DNA of 64,000 nt from Yponomeuta sedellus (Eukaryota; Arthropoda; Insecta; Lepidoptera; Yponomeutidae): contig OW203750.1 in NCBI GenBank assembly GCA_934045075.1, positions 8,113,218-8,177,217 on the forward strand, given 5' to 3'. Position numbers and translations under genes: made by a program. Positions 18,253 through 28,889 of this stretch are shown here, piece by piece. Within the stretch, counting starts at the first letter, position 1; every line of letters begins with the position of its first letter. Under the pieces are notes generated by a model. That model did no database searches. It was not told the DNA's origin and saw only the letters and a list, made by a program, of their open reading frames with translations.

Positions 18253-18585
18253 TTAGACTTGGCACGACTGTGTTTAGATTTCATTACATTATCATATATA
18301 TTATATGTCTTTAATTTTTAATTTAAATTTGTTTGCAGATTAATTGTAGATTTATTAAACAACAAAAATGTTAACTTAAACACTAGCAAAGGTGCATGCT
18401 GTGGCAACCTTAATAGGCTAGGCACTTACCTTAAAACCCTTTATGTTCTATAATTAAGATGTATTAGTGTACTAGCTACTGGTTGTCCTAAGTAAATAAA
18501 ATAAAATAAATAAATTACTTTTTAGAGATAAATAAGCACCTCCATCGAGACTTGGCTAGTTTTTACAGAATGTTTTTGGTGGGAT

Positions 18586-18712
18586 TAACTTTTCAAAATA
18601 GTGAAGAAAAGTTTTATGCAGAGCAGGAAGTAGTATTACACTCGTGTGCTTTCGGCGAAAACCGAAGCCTACTCTAGAGCCCGAGGTATATTCTAAAAGA
18701 TAACAGACTGTA
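18586..18712. mobile_element. TA-type MITE, right half
   Basis: Matches the right half of 30221-30938 (TTTTCAAAATAGTGAAG, CCGAAGCCTACTCTAGAGCC, TAACAGACTGTA) but lacks the nested hAT. It therefore shows the empty site (GCAGGAAGTAGT) of the 30.4-kb insertion. Confidence 0.8.
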
Positions 18713-19069
18713 CCTCCGTTTTCACCCGTCTTCGACAGTAAATTATGGTTAAGTTTTTGGCATGTATCTATGACTAGATGTCCCGGCGAACTTCGTACCG
18801 CTACAGAATCCGTTTATACGGTTCTTGTTACCATGGCAACGCAATAAATAAAATACCTCGGGGTCAGTTTCTGAATTGAGAATTTCGCTAAATAGCTGTT
18901 AACTGTGCAGTTTCTTCGAATTCCACAGAAAAGATCGTGACAGAACGTTACTCAGTGAGATTCTTAATTCAGAAAGCGGTCCTTTGAGTTTGGTCTGAAA
19001 AAAGGTTACGGTAAAAATAAAACATTATCCTATCCCACGGGAACGCATTACCGGGATATGAAATATCTT

Positions 19070-19190
19070 ATTCTTCTTCTTCTTCAGGCTGTATTAGTCC
19101 ACTTCTGGACATAGCCCTCCCCTAATGAGCGCCACAGCGCAAGGTTGTGCCATCATTGGGGGGTAATACCCATAATCCCCACAAATGGGC
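19070..19190 (-). repeat. LINE 3'-end copy
   Basis: Begins with TTCTTCTTCTTCTTCAGGCT (microsatellite tail in reverse), then GGACATAGCCCTCCCCTAAT. Same family as 1842-2062. Confidence 0.75.
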
Positions 19191-19204
19191 GTCCATCATC
19201 ATCA

Positions 19205-19565
19205 TATCAAGTATCGTTATCAACCCTTGTATGTCCCCGCTGCTGGGGCACGGGTCTCGGCCATACTCCACCACGGGGGCCAAGTCCGGGTTGGTGGAGG
19301 GTTGTAAGACAGTGGCGCGCGCCTTACTGTCAGAAGTTATCAAGCCACCCATAAGGCCTTTGACATGGCTTGACGACTGCCATTATATGACAGCCGGCAC
19401 CAACGGCTTAACGTGCCTTGCGAAGCACGGAAGCGCTCGGAAAAATGCCACTAGCGTTAGTCACGGGACGCTCACCCATCCAGTACCTAACCGCGCCTGT
19501 TTTTGCTTAACCAAGTGATTGATTCCAATCACTCGGTTCGCCTAGGCCACGAGCGCCTTTCAATT
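19205..19565 (-). repeat. 5S-like SINE, nearly full length
   Basis: Runs in reverse from ATCAACCCTTGTATGTCCCC through the SINE body to CAATCACTCGGTTCGCCTAG and CACGAGCGC. The 5S-like promoter segment is partly decayed. Confidence 0.8.
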
Positions 19566-19569
19566 CGAA

Positions 19570-20080
19570 TCTTTGTTTATCTGTGTGTCACGTTTTATTT
19601 AATTCCGTTCAGCCCTTATTGCGTGATTGAATAACAAACATCTTCACAAACTTTGTATTTTTGAAAGAAGATTTAAAAAATCTTTCGTCATGCCTATTCA
19701 ACAGATGATTGAGGTCTTGTGTAAACCTTTTATCAGTCGGTTTTTGGTTTAAAATACGTTTTTTTTTTGTCATCAATTTTTGGTTGCTGTGCGTACCTAT
19801 CTTTATGGATGACTCATTGTCCGCATTTACATTCATGCCACAGAAGAGTCGGTGCTGTCTTTAGGCGGAATCACACACTGCCGATCAGCTGCGCAGTCTG
19901 GCATCTTTCGTTGAACAATTGTTATTTTTATTATCATTTCTCTCTTTTTATATAAACTCTTTATATAAATTTAATATAAACAAAAATATTTACATACAAT
20001 GTACATACCTACTTATGTAGCTATAATAACAATTATTTCTAACATTTTGCGCCAAATTTTGCGTCACGATTATTTATTAG
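19570..20080. other. Gene-free AT-rich stretch
   Basis: No coding or repeat structure recognised apart from short AT-rich runs. Confidence 0.4.
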
Positions 20081-20084
20081 GTAA

Positions 20085-20345
20085 AACCTAATTACCTTTA
20101 CCGGGAAGAGCGGGTGACCATGCTCTTCCACTATAAAGGTAAAAAATTACGTTTTACCTAATAAATAACCGCGAACTTCGTACCGCCTAAGAGTCGATTG
20201 TTTATTTTTTTTCTCTCTCTGTCAGAACCATCCTCGTGCTTCAAGGAATATTATAAAAAAAAATCAGCGAAATCGATTCAGCTGCTATCGAGATTTGCGC
20301 TTACCAACACATTCAGCGATTAATTTTTATATACTTATTCATTTT
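20085..20345 (+). repeat. Hairpin GGAAGAGC...GCTCTTCC motif and RTE-like repeat
   Basis: ATTAGGTAAAACCTAATT opens, then GGAAGAGCGGGTGACCATGCTCTTCC-type hairpin and a reverse copy of ATTAGGTAAAAC. It is followed by the common repeat GCGAACTTCGTACCGCCTAA ... GCGCTTACCAACACATTCAG. The latter recurs at 21.0, 24.8, 28.6, 35.3/41.5, 45.0 and 53.8 kb. Confidence 0.7.
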
Positions 20346-20784
20346 TATAGAAGATTAGACCCGTTTAATATAGAACTATGTATGAACATCGGAAATACTA
20401 AGAAATACTGCCGCTGCTTAGGCGTTTGCCCGTTTCCCACTCACTCCGCTTCACACCACCTGCGTGGGTGCAATGTAAACACGGCACGGCGTAACGGCCC
20501 ACAGAACTGAACGGAAGAGGCCACAAAAACAGAGTTTATCGTCTGTTACTTAACAGAAATACTTATTTTAAATTGTACTTTCATTACTTTGTGCAGAAAA
20601 CGTTACGAAAGTTATCAAGGCATAAAGATAGGCTATTTGACTTGTGAAAAAAAATATAATAGTAGTAAATGTATTACAACAATTTTATAGAAAACGGTCT
20701 ATAATGACGTCACAGGTCAATAAATATAGCGGTCCGAGAAAAGAAATAATCGGAGAAATCTAATGTAATATATATATTTTTTTA
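20346..20784. other. Gene-free stretch
   Basis: No gene or known repeat recognised. Short ORFs only. Confidence 0.4.
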
Positions 20785-20972
20785 TACAAGCACATACATT
20801 GCTTCTGGCCCCAGACTAGGATACCCTGTGTCGTGGGAACCAGAAACAACGACATCACAAACATGTAAACATCCAAGACCTGGAGTTTTTTTTTGTTCCC
20901 AGCCGGGATTCGAACCCGGAACCTCTTGCATGGTAAGCAGACGCGCTACCGCTACGACACAGAGGTCGTCAT
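20785..20972 (-). repeat. tRNA-like SINE (family B)
   Basis: Reverse copy with intact B box (GGGATTCGAACCC on plus) and body CACATACATTGCTTCTGGCC ... CTGTGTCGTGGGAACCAGAA. Confidence 0.85.
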
Positions 20973-20989
20973 CGTCATATTACATTACT

Positions 20990-21180
20990 AGCTGACCCAG
21001 CGAACTTCGTACCGCCTAACAGTCGATTGTTTATTTATTTTTTTAGTTTTCCCCTCCGTAAGAACCATCCTCGTACTTCAAGAAATATTCTAAAAAAAGA
21101 ATTATTGAAATCGGTTCAGCTGCTCTCGAGATTTGCGCTTACCAACAAATTCAGCGATTCTGTTTTATATTATAGAACAT
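20990..21180 (+). repeat. RTE-like repeat
   Basis: CTAGCTGACCCAGCGAACTT ... GAACCATCCTCGTACTTCAA ... GAGATTTGCGCTTACCAACA, ending TTTATATTATAGAA. Class inferred from structure; a Helitron-like origin is also possible. Confidence 0.65.
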
Positions 21181-21589
21181 TATTATTAGATACCCGAAAA
21201 GTAACATGACCATATGACTTTGACAACGTATGTACGTACTTCACATGACATTGGCTGTTGGCGCCAGATGTGACTCGGAACTCTTCGGACTTTAGATGAG
21301 TCAAATTAACAAACGATAAAAAAATGTCTGTTCTTACGCGACCAGCGCAATATTATTATAACGGTGTTACCCGCGGTTTATCGATGTTCCCATGGGAATA
21401 AGACATTTTCCCGCAGTAAAACGTAGCCTATCTACCTATACCAGGTTGTCAGCTAACTCCATACCAAATTTTATTTAAATCGCTCCAGCTGTTTAGACGT
21501 GAAGATGAAACAAACATACACACTCGCAAACTTACGCCTTTAGAATATTAGTGTTACTTATTAAGGAAAGGAAACCCGCGGCTTGGTTG
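21181..21589. other. Gene-free stretch
   Basis: Degenerate repeat-like sequence (CCGCGGTTTATCGATGTTCC, CCAGGTTGTCAGCTAACTCC) resembling old LINE 3' ends of Lepidoptera; no ORF. Confidence 0.35.
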
Positions 21590-21800
21590 TCTCCGCAATT
21601 CAATTCAACGTAAAGAATTTACATTCTATTCGCCATGTACAATTTAAAATGTAAGTGAAAGCCGCTGCCTTCGGGTCGTAGTGGTAGTGTAGTGAAGAAA
21701 AAGGCCGCGGAAAAAAGAACTCCACTCTGACCATCTTTTCTCAAGTCATCTGAAACCTAAAACATCAGTTGCCATAAATTACGTATGATAAGATTCTATG
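21590..21800 (+). repeat. Interspersed repeat (CCGCTGCC family)
   Basis: TTCAACGTAAAGAATTTACA, AAGCCGCTGCCTTCGGG, TCCACTCTGACCATCTTTTC, GATAAGATTCTATGATTGCC. Other copies at about 24125-24445, 59160-59310 (minus) and 62640-62834 plus 63325-63356. This copy holds the empty site for the solo LTR at 62835. Confidence 0.75.
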
Positions 21801-21865
21801 ATTGCCAATAATAATTTTAAAAGCCAGAGCCAATTTAAAAAAGAGACGCGAATAATTTTAAAAGC

Positions 21866-22050
21866 GACGACTTCTGTGGCGTATCGGACCATGCAAGAGG
21901 TTCCGGGTTCGAATCCCGGCGGAGGACAAAAAAAAGACCAGGTTTTGGATGTTTACATGTTTGTGCCGTCGTTGTTTCTGGTTACCACGACACAGGGTAT
22001 CCTAGTGTGGCGCCAGAAGCAATGTATGTGCTTGTATGTAAATTTAATGT
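21866..22050 (+). repeat. tRNA-like SINE (family B)
   Basis: Head ACTTCTGTGGCGTATCGGAC then GGTTCCGGGTTCGAATCCCG, body to TGTATGTGCTTGTATGTAAA. Confidence 0.85.
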
Positions 22051-22560
22051 AATATAATGTTAATTAGTTAATTATCTTACAAAAGTAAGGAAAATATAAG
22101 TACTGCCGCCAGACACACGAACACCACTTGTTCACGAGCATAACGCAGTGGTCAGCCATCATCAGTCTCACCATTTTGGAAGGAGATAGATGACCCGGCC
22201 ACCACGCCACCATTGGAATGACCTTTAGCGAACCTACACGTATTGACTAGTCTTCCTGTGAGCTAGGCCAACTAATCTGTTAGGATGGTATAGATGCTGG
22301 GCAAGCCTACACCATCTCAAAATATGACACCGCAGCCTCCGAGTGGTCTCTTCACCAATCTAGTGTGAGTGGACGTGCCACTGGACGCTGTAAAAGTCAA
22401 ATGCTTTAATGCAAAATTATCTTTAGACCAAAGTACTAAAGATAACCTTTTTTTTACATTTTATGATATTGTAACATATTATCCTTCCTGTACTACAATA
22501 CTATTGAAACGTTTTATAACTTTTATAATTAATAAATAAACTCTGGAACGACTTCAGGTG
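22051..22560. other. Gene-free stretch, LINE-like remnant
   Basis: Around 22080-22390 (CACGAACACCACTTGTTCAC, GCAGTGGTCAGCCATCATCA, GGTATAGATGCTGGGCAAGC) resembles in part the repeat at 50.9 kb and 59.0 kb (TGATGATGGCTGACCACTGC). No ORF. Confidence 0.4.
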
Positions 22561-22564
22561 TGTT

Positions 22565-22690
22565 TTTTTTTTTTTATACTTTATTGCACACGAAACATTG
22601 AATAGGACATTACATAAGAAATAAGATGTACAAAGGCGAGCTTATCTCTGTAAGAGATTTCTTCCAGCAAGGTTTTATTTGCAGATTTAG
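22565..22690 (-). repeat. LINE 3' end
   Basis: Reverse of a 3' end with GTGCAATAAAGTATA and poly(A), preceded by GGAAGAAATCTCTTACAGAG. The same 3' UTR is at 34164-34275. Confidence 0.6.
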
Positions 22691-22899
22691 TATAATATTT
22701 TAATAAAACAGAAAAAAACTGGATAAAAACGGATAAGCAGGTGAAAAGTCAGATCTGGTCAAAGCAAAGTAGTAGTGGTGAAAAATGAGGGAAATCGAAG
22801 AATGAGTGACGTAATTTAAATATTTGAAAATGATAGATAGAAAAAGAAATAAAAATGGTGTGAAGAGGTTTGCACCGTTACACTATCAATGCTATTCGC

Positions 22900-23095
22900 T
22901 AATTAGACGACCTCTAGCGGAAGCGCGTCTGCCTACAATGCAAGAGGTCCCGGGTTCGAATCCCGGCTGGGGACAAAAAAAGCCCAGGTCTTGGATGTTT
23001 ACATGTTTGTGATGTCGTTGTTTCTGGTTCCCACGACACAGGGTAGATATCCTAGTGTGGGGCCAGAAGCAATGTATGTGCCTGTATGTAAATGT
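22900..23095 (+). repeat. tRNA-like SINE (family B)
   Basis: B box GGTTCGAATCCCGGCTGGGG followed by the family body (GTTTCTGGTTCCCACGACAC). The A-box half is altered (GACCTCTAGCGGAAGCGC). Confidence 0.85.
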
Positions 23096-23395
23096 TATGT
23101 TGTGTTAACTGTTTAGGAAAACATCGTGAGGAAACCCAAGTGCCCGAGTGTTGAAATAGCTCTGCGCTCGCTATGTACAATAATATGGCCCAACAATGAG
23201 GATAAGTGGGAAAATCTTAGGTCTAAATGGCTGTTAAATGCTAAAATTATGTCACTTGACTCCTAAAGAAATTACCATAAATTAATAGTCTTGAAGGACC
23301 GCACAGCTGTGTGTGAATAGAGGCGCGGGCGCAGACACAAACACATTATTTGTACAGTTTGTACGACAAATATTATGTTATATATATGTTAGCAT
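23096..23395. other. Gene-free stretch
   Basis: Begins with AACATCGTGAGGAAACC, a phrase common in lepidopteran SINE/LINE tails. Nothing else recognised. Confidence 0.35.
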
Positions 23396-23399
23396 AAAT

Positions 23400-23995
23400 T
23401 CACGCCTGAATTCCCGACGGGTGGGCTGAGAGCAACATAGGGCGCGTTCAGTGCATGGATGGGTGACCGTCTATGACTAACGCTAGTGCCATTTTTTCGA
23501 GCGGTTCCGTGCTTCGGTAGGCACGTTAAGCAGTTGGTGCCGGCTGCCGTCGATAGATGGCAGTCGTTAAGCCAAGTCCAAAGCCTTAGGGCGGCTAGAA
23601 TTTTTATTTGGAATTATAGTCATACGCCTTAGATTCGTGTACGAATTATTTGCTAATGGGTGAGCATCCCGTGACTACTGCTAGTGGCATTTTTCCGAGC
23701 GCTTCCGTGCTTCGCAAGGCACGTTAAGCCGTTGGTGCCGGCTGTCATATAATGGCATTCGTTAAGCCATGTCAGAGGCCTTATGGGCGTCTTGATAACT
23801 TCTGACAGAAAGGCCAGCCACTAGTCTTGCAAGCCTCCACCAATCCGGACTTGGCTGCCGTGGTGGAGTATGGCCTATACCTTCCTCAGGGAAGAGACCC
23901 GTGCCCCTCGTTGCGGATGATGGGTGGATTGACCGTTAAGCAGTAGGTGTCGGCTGCCGTCGATAGATGGCAGTAAGGTAACTATTTTACTTAGC
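23400..23995 (+). repeat. 5S-like SINE copies, nested
   Basis: Truncated head at 23400-23590 (GAGAGCAACATAGGGCGCGT, CAGTGCATGGATGGGTGACC), then a longer body at 23655-23935 (GCTTCCGTGCTTCGCAAGGC ... AGACCCGTGCCCCTCG) and a further GCCGTCGATAGATGGCAGT piece near 23955, suggesting nested insertions. Confidence 0.7.
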
Positions 23996-24124
23996 GAAAT
24001 TCTTAATTCGGAAACTGGCCCTGGGTTTTATCTTTACCACGATGCGTGCTCGTCGCGGCTTGGCTCTTTTAAGCGCCGAGGTAAGTCATTGATTCTAATC
24101 ACTCGGTTCCGCTAGGCCATTAGC

Positions 24125-24445
24125 GCTTTCAACTTATTTCAACGTAAATAATTTACATTCTGTTTGCTTGATCTCAATGTGAAATCTAGATTTGGATTTG
24201 ATGAAGATCGAGACTTTGAAATGGACACCTAGTTTGAATTGTAACGTTCATTAACCCGCAGTTTCTGTGCTACTTTGAATAAAACCTTTTCATTTCAAAT
24301 GTAAGCCGCTACCTTCGGGCCGTAGTGTAGTGGAGAAAAAGGCAGCGGAAAAGAACACCGCTCTGACCATCTTTTCTCAAGTCATCTTAAACCATCAGTT
24401 GCCACCTGTATGTATGATTAGATTTCATGATTGCCATCGATAACT
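24125..24445 (+). repeat. CCGCTGCC-family repeat with LINE 3'-UTR inside
   Basis: AACGTAAATAATTTACATTC opens; a LINE 3' UTR (GAAATGGACACCTAGTTTGA, GAATAAAACCTTTTCATTTC) interrupts; the repeat resumes with AAGCCGCTACCTTCGGGCC at about 24303 and TCTGACCATCTTTTCTCAAG. Confidence 0.65.
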
Positions 24446-24694
24446 CATCAACCACAATCTACTTGATTGGCGATCCAAGACCTGGTAGCTACCAGCTCTT
24501 GGGTTGTAGAAGTAGGCCAGCGCATCAGCCAGGCCATTCGGAGAGGGAATGCTGCCAGTGAGAACTCTCCCCATCGGCAGCGGTGTAGACTTTTTTATAC
24601 AAAGCTTTTTTTGGTAATATGTAAATTCTGTAAAGTTTTAATATTGTATATAGTTACAGGAAAATTTATTAAGTAGTTTATTTATGTAGTATAA

Positions 24695-24890
24695 TCTTCT
24701 ATAATATAAAAATTAATCGCTGAATGTGTTGGTAAGCGCAAAAATCGAGAGCAGCTGAACCGATTTCGCTAATTATTTTTTTAGAATATTCCTTGAAGTA
24801 CGAGGATGGTTTTTACGGAGAGAAAAATAAAAAACAATAAAGAATCGACTGTTTAGGCGGTACGGAGTTCGCTGGGTCAGCTAGTAATAA
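24695..24890 (-). repeat. RTE-like repeat
   Basis: Reverse copy: CTTCTATAATATAAAAATTA ... GTAAGCGCAAAAATCGAGAG ... GGCGGTACGGAGTTCGCTGG. Confidence 0.7.
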
Positions 24891-24944
24891 TAAGTCTATC
24901 TAATAAATAATTCTACTTCGAATTGCCATAACAAACTACTAATT

Positions 24945-25145
24945 ATAGTTTTAGATGACAATGATGTCTGGAAAGCATGTAAAATGCGTGAGTTTTATAA
25001 AAAAATAGTAAATGTAAAAAAAATATAAGTCCATTTTTTCTCCAAAATGATCTAGATTTTGAAATCGACACCTAGTTTGACTTGCAACTTTCATTAAGCC
25101 GCAGTATCTCTACTTTGAATAAAACCTTTTCATTTCATATGAAAC
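24945..25145 (+). repeat. LINE 3' end, severely 5' truncated
   Basis: TAGATGACAATGATGTCTGG opens inside the last codons of the LINE at 28890-29963. The 3' UTR then runs to AAAACCTTTTCATTTCATAT. Confidence 0.8.
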
Positions 25146-25149
25146 TCGA

Positions 25150-27640
25150 CTCTGTTATGATCACAAGATCCGGATAAAAAACATCTCAAGATCGTTCAAT
25201 GTTTGCGTATTTCATTTGGGACTTGCCAACATTATCACCAACTTGTAAAGCGGAAAAGTGTAGACAAAAGGCTGTCGGCCTTAGTTAAAAGTAAACACAA
25301 TTCCTCTAAAGAACTCCTCAGGCTACACCATAGATAAGTAATATTTTTATGCCACACCTGGCAATAAAGTAGCTTTTTCCGCACGCTGCGCGTACGGAAA
25401 AAGCCGCTTTCTGGCCAAGTGTGTAATGTACTATTACATATCTCTTGCTCTGTAAGTAGTCACTTACTTCCCTGAATGCCGGGGTATATGGATATCATTA
25501 CAGCATAGGTTTCAAAACATACCATGTAATGTTAACATTACAGCATAGGTTTTGGAATTTGAAAAAAGAACTGTCATACTCAACTGCAAGAAGAATATTT
25601 TTTTCATCCCACCATCTCGGAATAGTACATTATGATGATATAATATAAGTGCGGTAAGTTGAAAATTACAGCCGAGGCGATATTACTAGCCCGAGCCATC
25701 GGCGAGGGCTATAAGGAAGCAGAGGCTGTAATTTTCAAAGCGCACGTATGTCATACGACTCATACGACGTTTTATAACATATTTACGAGGAAACTAATAA
25801 AACTCTGACTTTGTTATCATCACTGCTTGACGACATTTTCAAATAAAAACAATACATCGAAAAGAAAAAGCGTGCGGATTAATTTTTACTTGTCCACAAA
25901 TAAGAGATGCGCGCGCATCAACTTTTTTTTGGCAAAGGTACAAAAACAGCCAGTATTACTAATAAAGTAAATTAATATTTTTGTGTTTTTGTTAAAGATA
26001 AATGGTTGTAATTTCTTGTCAAAATTAATTAAATTAAAGAATTAAATGTTTATTAGTTATATTTTATTTCCCAAAGTTAATTTTATTCATAAAATATTGA
26101 CCACTTTCTTGACATAAAACCTCTTTGATAAGATTATTAAAAGTGTCGTTCACTTTTAGATGGAGTATCTTAAAACTTTATTAAAAAAAAAACACGTGCC
26201 TTTTACATTACATTATCGCACAAGTACGTAATGAGATACATTACGATATTGAAATTGGCAATTGGTGTAATTACAACCACTTTACGAGCAAATATGTTAT
26301 AAAGAGTATTTTTAATCTTCAATATCTGAGTGGAAAAGCCGTTTTTATTCTCTAGAGGATAAAGTAAATTGAATTTAGAACATCGTATGCACTAAGTTTG
26401 TGAATTAAAAAAGTGTACCTATCTTGTGATTGTAAACAGTTTTTTTTTGCACTTAGTCATTTCCTCGCTGATGTGGAATGAAAAGTTACGTGTTGCACTC
26501 GAGTCGAGTGCAAAGATTTTTCACCTCGTGCTCGTTTGATTCCCTCGCTAACGCTATTCTTATTGTAAAATCCTTCGCTTGCTCGGTCATCAAAATTGAA
26601 CACGCGGTTAAAAAGCAACTTTGCACTCTTGTTTTACAAATAACTATTAAAAGTTATAATTTTTTTTTCTCGGTATCGATTACTTACTCGAATCGGAATC
26701 GAGACAATTATATTGAACTATTTGTTTCGCAGTCACATCGTATGTAAATTGAAATCGATTTAAAAATCAAACTGGCCAGAACAATTTGACGCGCTTGCGT
26801 GCCATAAAATCGTGAAGAGTAAAAAAATCAGTCGACTCGCTAGGCGCGAAAGTTATTTTTTTTCGTGTTTTGGAGTTCTTTCTCAAAAGTTTTGAAAAAT
26901 GTCAAGTCAAAAAAAAAGTCAACCTGCTTTCTTGTTTTTTTACTTACCTCACAATCGATATGTAAAGCAGAGTGTTTACCTCGGGTGTAAGCATCAATTG
27001 CATACTCGGGCTAATTAGCGCCCTCGCTGCGCTCGGGCGCAAAAAACCTCATATGCAATTGATGTCATACAGCCCTTGGTTTCCCAACTGTCAAAATTAT
27101 GTCTATTAAAAAGAAAAACCAACCATGAAGTTTTTACTAAAAAAGTTCATAGAAGTTTTTGAGATTCATGCAAATACGTATATTTCTAAAAAGAACCTAT
27201 TAATTTGTTTCAATATCAGATTTAATGATTTGATTGAATGAGTTAGGTTAAGTTTAAGTTTCATTTCATCTCATTAAATTTCATTTTCATTTCATATCAA
27301 TAAAAAAAATGGTACCTTGGCTGTATGGGCATTGTTACCTTTGTCTACCAGAATGGGTGAAGAAAAAAAAACTCTGCTGATATTCTTTTACGGTTGGCGC
27401 CATTTTCCAAATAATTTTCCTTATTAAATTGCTTTTTTTTTCGCAACTGTATTAAAAATAGTCGTTCAGTACACGTGCGGAACCGTCATTGCAACTTGTT
27501 CCGACTGTCAACCCTCGCCTTCGGCTGCGCCTCGGCTCGGGTAGACATTTGTCGGAACTCTTTGCAATGACAGCCTTTCTATACTATTACTACACTGTTT
27601 ATGTAATCTGTGGTAAACATTTTTTTTATTTTATTTATCA
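25150..27640. other. AT-rich gene-free region with CpG-rich palindromic islands
   Basis: No gene recognised. Short GC-rich inverted patches stand in AT-rich DNA: about 25365-25425 (CTTTTTCCG...CGGAAAAAG), 25650-25745 (GAAAATTACAGCC...GGCTGTAATTTTC), 26490-26635 (TTGCACTCGAGTCGAGTGCA), 26965-27075 (GCAATTGATGC type arms) and 27475-27590 (GTCATTGCAA...TTGCAATGAC). These look like small foldback/MITE remnants. Confidence 0.5.
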
Positions 27641-28190
27641 GGGGCGTAGATAGACTCCCTCTACGATCACGGGACTGCCAACAAGATCACAGAACAAGAT
27701 ATACACCAATACATTTACAACAATACACCATAGCTATAAATAAACCAGCATTATGAACCAGATTGGGTATTTTTTTCGCTTTCTGGGTAAAAATTTGGCT
27801 CCTGGAGAAATTTTGGAGATAAGGAATATTTGGAAAAATTTTTGGAGAGAAAGAAAATATGGAAGAGAATTTAGGATAGGTAATTTCAGAAATGCATTTC
27901 AGGTACGAGTATTTTACGAACGCGTCCATCAATTTTTTTTAGTTTTAAAAGATTTGAAAAAGATGTTGAAAGTTTTTAAATGAAATGTGAAAATACTGTT
28001 ATCGTAGCTAATAAATAATAATAATATTTAATAACATTTTGTGAATAAAATTGTCTTTGAGAGATAGGTAAATTTTACAAATTGTTCAAATTTTTCTTTT
28101 AAAAACTGATTAAAGATTTGTTCGCTAATAAAGTCAGAGTTTTATTTATTTCTTCGCAAATCACATAACACTAATATTGTAAAGGCGAAA
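27641..28190. other. Gene-free stretch
   Basis: AT-rich. A 76-codon ORF at 27753 is basic and aromatic-rich without recognisable motifs and is probably fortuitous. Confidence 0.4.
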
Positions 28191-28221
28191 TTTGTGTATG
28201 TTAGTTACTTCTTCACGTGTA

Positions 28222-28530
28222 GAGTGGAGTGGAGTGAAGTGGAGTGGAGTGGAGTGGAGTGGGGTGGAGTGGAGTGGAGTGGAGCGGAGCGGAGCGGAGC
28301 GGAGAGTGGAGTCGAGTGGAGTGGAGCGGAGCGGAGCGGAGAGTGGAGTGGAGTGGAGTGGAGTGGAGTGGAGTGGAGTGGAGTGGAGTGGAGTGGAGTG
28401 GAGTGGAGTGGAGTGGAGTGGAGTGGAGTGGAGTGGCGTGGAGTGGAGTGGAGTGGAGTGGAGCGGAGGGGAGGGGAGGGGAGCGGAAAAGAGTGGAGTG
28501 GAATAGGAATAGAATACAATAGAATAGAAT
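28222..28530. repeat. GGAGT pentanucleotide satellite
   Basis: About 60 tandem 5-bp units, mostly GGAGT, with blocks of GGAGC and GGGGA/GGAGG variants (28283-28305, 28325-28345, 28460-28485), ending in GAATA-type units. The left flank is a lepidopteran repeat phrase (TTGTAAAGGCGAAATTTGTG) and the right flank is the RTE-like 3' end, so the array is embedded in an interspersed repeat. Confidence 0.95.
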
Positions 28531-28539
28531 ATTTATTGG

Positions 28540-28612
28540 GCAAAAACGGTTCAGGTGCTCTCGAGATCTGCGCTTACCAACACATTCAGCGATTCATTTT
28601 TATATGATAGAT
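28540..28612 (+). repeat. RTE-like repeat 3' end
   Basis: GTTCAGGTGCTCTCGAGATC, GCGCTTACCAACACATTCAG, ending TTTTATATGATAGAT. It directly follows the GGAGT array. Confidence 0.75.
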
Positions 28613-28885
28613 TACCAGAGTACCTATTTAAAAAAAGAAACATTAAATACGAGTACTTTTAAAAGATTAACAAAGAAGTGGCTTCTAGATTATTGTTTTT
28701 TATACGTCGAAAGAGTTTATGGAGTATGATATTGAATAATTATATTGTGCAGCTAATAGTGTGTCGCTATTGTTAGATACAGCTATCTAGTTTCTAAGAT
28801 GATCTCACACAGTTAAGGATTTTTATTTAAAAGCGCTACCTAATGCAGTTCTGATTTGTAACTGTTTCCAAATTTCCATTAATTT
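28613..28885. other. Gene-free stretch
   Basis: AT-rich; nothing recognised before the LINE. Confidence 0.35.
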
Positions 28886-28889
28886 TAAA

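Larger units (their letters stand above)
17150..18584. mobile_element. Composite inverted-repeat element with captured LANCL exon
   Basis: Outer arms CCACCAAAAACATTCTGTAA (17151 on) and its complement ending at about 18582 continue inward as matching segments: ACTAGCCAAGTCTCGATGG, GTCGTGCCAAGTCTAAG, TTTCCTTACTGCG and TTATTATTATA, then ATGTTGTGTGACTTGGCCGT. Two PIF-like MITEs (17284-17681, 17988-18252) and a retroposon with an AAATAAAATAAAAT tail (about 18290-18513) are nested in the arms. The unique core, about 17709-17920, carries a host-like LanC exon fragment with its 3' splice site. No transposase is present. Confidence 0.7.

Noticed and set aside
19122..19518. ORFs of 69-123 codons with [13 protein letters not shown]
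   Set aside because: The same peptide appears wherever the 5S-like SINE body occurs (13.9, 33.3, 56.7, 58.4 kb), so it is a translated repeat.
22905..22980. Second possible tRNA gene with perfect GGTTCGAATCCCGGC
   Set aside because: The D-arm is broken and it is followed by the conserved SINE-B body. All copies share this body.
27753..27983. 76-codon ORF, aromatic and basic
   Set aside because: No family resemblance; AT-rich purine-rich strand gives F/K/R-rich chance frames.
28192..28607. Three overlapping plus-strand ORFs and one minus-strand ORF of WSGVE/HSTPL repeats
   Set aside because: Trivial translations of the GGAGT satellite in all frames.
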